A stretch of 64,000 bases of DNA, from positions 1-64,000 of the forward strand of contig JAHEFI010000005.1 in assembly GCA_024640255.1 (NCBI GenBank), written 5' to 3'. The number at the start of each line of letters is the position of its first letter. Position 1 is the first letter of the stretch. The translations under genes were made by a program, and so were the position numbers. The DNA comes from Bacteroidota bacterium. Its GTDB lineage: Bacteria > Bacteroidota > Bacteroidia > Chitinophagales > Chitinophagaceae. The notes under the pieces are model-generated. The model was given only the letters and a program-made list of their open reading frames with translations, was not told the DNA's origin and made no database searches. Below are positions 61,893-64,000 of the stretch, piece after piece.

Positions 61893-62795
61893 ATGAGTGC
61901 ACCTACATTAGTGATTTTAGCGGCAGGAATGGCAAGCAGGTACGGTAGTCAAAAGCAAACAGAAGGTTTTGGTCCAAATGGGGAGACCATTATGGATTAT
62001 TCAATATACGATGCTATCAGAGCTGGATTTGGTAAGGTAGTATTTATTATCAGAGAAGATTTTAGCGAAGCTTTTAAAGCAAGTTTTGAGCCTAAATTAG
62101 CTGGCAAAATTGCAACTGATTATGTATATCAATCTTTAGATAAGTATACAGAGGGTTTTGTAGTAGCAGCAGATAGAACCAAGCCTTGGGGTACTGCGCA
62201 TGCATTGTTGTGTACTAAGGGTGTAGTAAACGAACCATTTGCAGTAATTAATGCAGATGATTATTATGGAGCTGAGGCATTTAAAGAAGCCTATCATTTT
62301 TTAACCAATAGTTGTTCTGAAAAAGAATATTGTATACTAGGTTATGAATTGTCTAATACCTTAAGTGAAAATGGAACAGTAAGTAGAGGGGTGTGTAGTG
62401 TGGATGCAAACAATAATTTAACCGCTATAAATGAGCGTACTAAAATTTATAGAACTGCAGCAGGTCAAATTGTATTTGAAGAGAATGGAATAGAAACTCC
62501 TTTGCAAGAAGATACTAGAGTGAGCATGAACTTTATGTGTTTTGCTCCCGGCTTTATTGATTTATGTGGCACTGAGTTCAAATTGTTTTTAGCAAAACAA
62601 GGTCAGGAATTAAAATCAGAATTCTATATTCCATTTGTAGCGGGTAGATATAGCGAATTAAAAATGGGTAATGTAAAAGTAATTCCTACCAATGCTAAAT
62701 GGTTTGGGGTAACTTATAAAGAAGATGCGCCTGGTGTAAAAGCAAGTATTGATGCATTGGTTGCATCAAATGTGTATCCATCAAAACTTTGGTAA
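61893..62795 (+). CDS. Nucleotidyltransferase-family protein
   Basis: A 300-residue protein with the N-terminal nucleotide-binding motif LVILAAGMASRYGSQKQTEGFGPNGETIMDYSIYDA and the central NADDYYGAEAF, both typical of sugar-phosphate nucleotidyltransferases (NTP transferase fold). It belongs to a Bacteroidota subgroup without a known sugar substrate. The C-terminal part lacks the beta-helix of GlmU. It is probably monocistronic and faces the serine protease gene with a 12-bp gap. Confidence 0.85.
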   Translation: MSAPTLVILAAGMASRYGSQKQTEGFGPNGETIMDYSIYDAIRAGFGKVVFIIREDFSEAFKASFEPKLAGKIATDYVYQSLDKYTEGFVVAADRTKPWGTAHALLCTKGVVNEPFAVINADDYYGAEAFKEAYHFLTNSCSEKEYCILGYELSNTLSENGTVSRGVCSVDANNNLTAINERTKIYRTAAGQIVFEENGIETPLQEDTRVSMNFMCFAPGFIDLCGTEFKLFLAKQGQELKSEFYIPFVAGRYSELKMGNVKVIPTNAKWFGVTYKEDAPGVKASIDALVASNVYPSKLW

Positions 62796-62807
62796 AAACT
62801 AGTTATA

Positions 62808-63920
62808 CTAGTTGTAAGATTTAATCGAGTAGATATAATCTTTGAAATTGCTAATATGGCTTTTTCTATCTTTTCCTAGTTTAGAACTTGCCTTAGCTAA
62901 TTTAATTTTCACGTCTTTGGTAGATTCGTTTTCTTTAATGGTGTTCACTAATTCGTAAATCTTTTTTGATTTAATAGCGAAAGCCACACCTTCAGCTTGT
63001 TTTTGACGTGTACTGATAATACCAATTAATTCAGCATTATCGTTAAATACAGGTGCTCCAGAATAACCTGGGTTAGCACTAATTTGAATTTGGTAAGCAT
63101 TGCTATCTCCTTCAAAACCAGACTGTGCACTTAAATATCCTTTACCGTAAACAATATCATTATCAGATCTTGGATAACCTAAAGTAAAAATTTCCTCTCC
63201 TAGATCAGTCATTTTTTTACGAATAGTAAATGGTAATTGCTTAGGTTGCTTAAACTCTTCGTCATTAATTTGTAAGACAGCTAAGTCCAATGCTTGGTCA
63301 GCGTATATTATATCTGCTTTCAATTCTTCACCATCACTATTTACTACTATGGCACTGTTTCCTTTTAATACGTGAGCATTAGTAATAACAAATCCTTTTG
63401 TATCAATTAAAAAACCAGAACCGCCACTTATTAATTTGGCATTTTCTGGTAATTTGGTTTTTACTTCATTTAATAAGTGACCTTGTACTTTCTGGTCTTT
63501 TTTAATCACTTCAATCGCCTTACTTAATTGTAATACTTGAGAACCATTTAAGCTAGGAGAGAAGTACATAATCATGGAAGAAGTAAACAATGCAATAAAT
63601 CCTCCAACAGAAGCTGCAATTGCAGTAACTTTTTTGTATTTATTCCAAAGTACAATTACTTTTCCTTTGGTAGTGCTTTCATCTATAATATCCCATTCGC
63701 CAGCTGCATTTAATTGATCAAATGTTTGCTTGGATAATTGAGCAAAATTTTTGCGCTTAGCAAATTGATCCATTTGAACTAAGAACATTTCATGCTCTAC
63801 CACCATTTGGTCAATCTCGGGCGTTTTCTTTCGGATGGATTCAAATTGAGCCATCTCCTGAGTAGACATTTCGCCTGCCAGGTATCTTTCTATAGCTTCT
63901 AATAATTGAATATCATCCAT
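62808..63920 (-). CDS. Membrane-anchored trypsin-like serine protease with anti-sigma-like N-terminus
   Basis: A 370-residue protein. Residues 1-85 resemble a cytoplasmic anti-sigma-factor start (MDDIQLLEAIERYLAGEMSTQEM with no zinc Cys-His motif), followed by a transmembrane helix (about 98-120), a coiled linker, and a periplasmic trypsin-like (S1C-like) protease domain with His183 (TNAHVL), Asp212 (ALDLAVL) and Ser287 (ANPGYSGAP). No PDZ domain is seen. It could relay an envelope signal, but this is inferred. The upstream 80 bp to the window end hold no recognised sigma-factor gene. Confidence 0.83.
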   Translation of the reverse strand: MDDIQLLEAIERYLAGEMSTQEMAQFESIRKKTPEIDQMVVEHEMFLVQMDQFAKRKNFAQLSKQTFDQLNAAGEWDIIDESTTKGKVIVLWNKYKKVTAIAASVGGFIALFTSSMIMYFSPSLNGSQVLQLSKAIEVIKKDQKVQGHLLNEVKTKLPENAKLISGGSGFLIDTKGFVITNAHVLKGNSAIVVNSDGEELKADIIYADQALDLAVLQINDEEFKQPKQLPFTIRKKMTDLGEEIFTLGYPRSDNDIVYGKGYLSAQSGFEGDSNAYQIQISANPGYSGAPVFNDNAELIGIISTRQKQAEGVAFAIKSKKIYELVNTIKENESTKDVKIKLAKASSKLGKDRKSHISNFKDYIYSIKSYN

Positions 63921-64000
63921 TGTTTAGTCTCCTATATTGTATTGCGAAAAGAATAATTTCTTTAAGCGCATTAAACATTTATATTTTTGGTTCTTCGCAT

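Noticed and set aside
62805..62815. Inverted repeat AACTAG/CTAGTT between the nucleotidyltransferase and protease genes
   Set aside because: A 6-bp A/T-rich stem without a T run; too weak to call a terminator.
63921..64000. Short open frame at the right edge on the minus strand
   Set aside because: Nine residues before a stop, no family signal; could be the end of an upstream gene but cannot be supported.
1..64000. CRISPR arrays, insertion sequences, prophage or integron
   Set aside because: No regularly spaced repeats, transposase or integrase motifs, or phage genes were seen.

Overview
The window is an AT-rich (roughly mid-30s % GC by eye), densely packed chromosomal segment of a Bacteroidota bacterium, most likely a Chitinophagaceae-type organism. 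That placement is an inference from several signs. Families typical of the phylum are present (DUF5683, DUF4954, DUF2723, DUF6702, an UpxY-type NusG paralogue, a CarboxypepD/OMP beta-barrel receptor). Many genes are preceded by the Bacteroidota -7 promoter box TAnnTTTG, and Shine-Dalgarno sequences are mostly absent. No insertion sequence, prophage, CRISPR array or rRNA was seen.

Layout. 1-4350 (minus): a parA-parB-DUF5683-dapB-Rrf2 operon followed by a frameshifted outer-membrane protein gene. 4407-17813: metallophosphoesterase, a small beta-barrel protein, DUF4954 protein and amidase, DEAD-box helicase and glmS, acetyltransferase, MgtE, SET-domain protein, lactonase and GH16 glucanase. 17883-34505 (plus): a histidine/tryptophan biosynthesis block. 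34523-37531 (minus): an Fe-S/heterodisulfide-reductase-like operon. 37641-47536: phosphohexomutase, pcm, a large beta-barrel receptor, a DUF445-like protein, tRNA-His(GUG), an S41 protease, an UpxY/NusG paralogue and mtaB. 47614-64000: DUF2723 protein, cysteine desulfurase, glmM, PAP2, a GT39-type transferase, DUF6702, HupE/UreJ-like, an M1 peptidase, divergent rluD/lipB, a D-cysteine desulfhydrase-like enzyme, a nucleotidyltransferase and a membrane-anchored trypsin-like protease.

The most interesting region is the amino-acid block. A his leader peptide (16 aa, five His codons) and attenuator precede hisG-hisD-hisC, then a PQQ-type sugar dehydrogenase and a cytochrome c translationally coupled to hisB, then a hairpin terminator. 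A second promoter, a trp leader peptide (18 aa, Trp-Trp-Trp-His) and a trp attenuator follow, then trpEGDCFBA, and without a break hisH-hisA-hisF-hisIE. All his and trp steps are present. The his pathway is split over two transcription units, and its second half lies behind the tryptophan attenuator. For both leaders the antiterminator and terminator pairings can be drawn base by base, and both leader-peptide start codons lie only 4-7 nt after the -7 box, so the leader mRNAs are predicted to be leaderless or nearly so. The same promoter-to-ATG geometry recurs at lipB, rluD and mtaB.

Gene packing is extreme. Most convergent gene pairs overlap at their 3' ends, and several minus/plus pairs share short promoter regions. 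Starts were moved downstream of the longest possible frame where a signal peptide, an ATG replacing a TTG, or an overlapping RNA gene called for it.
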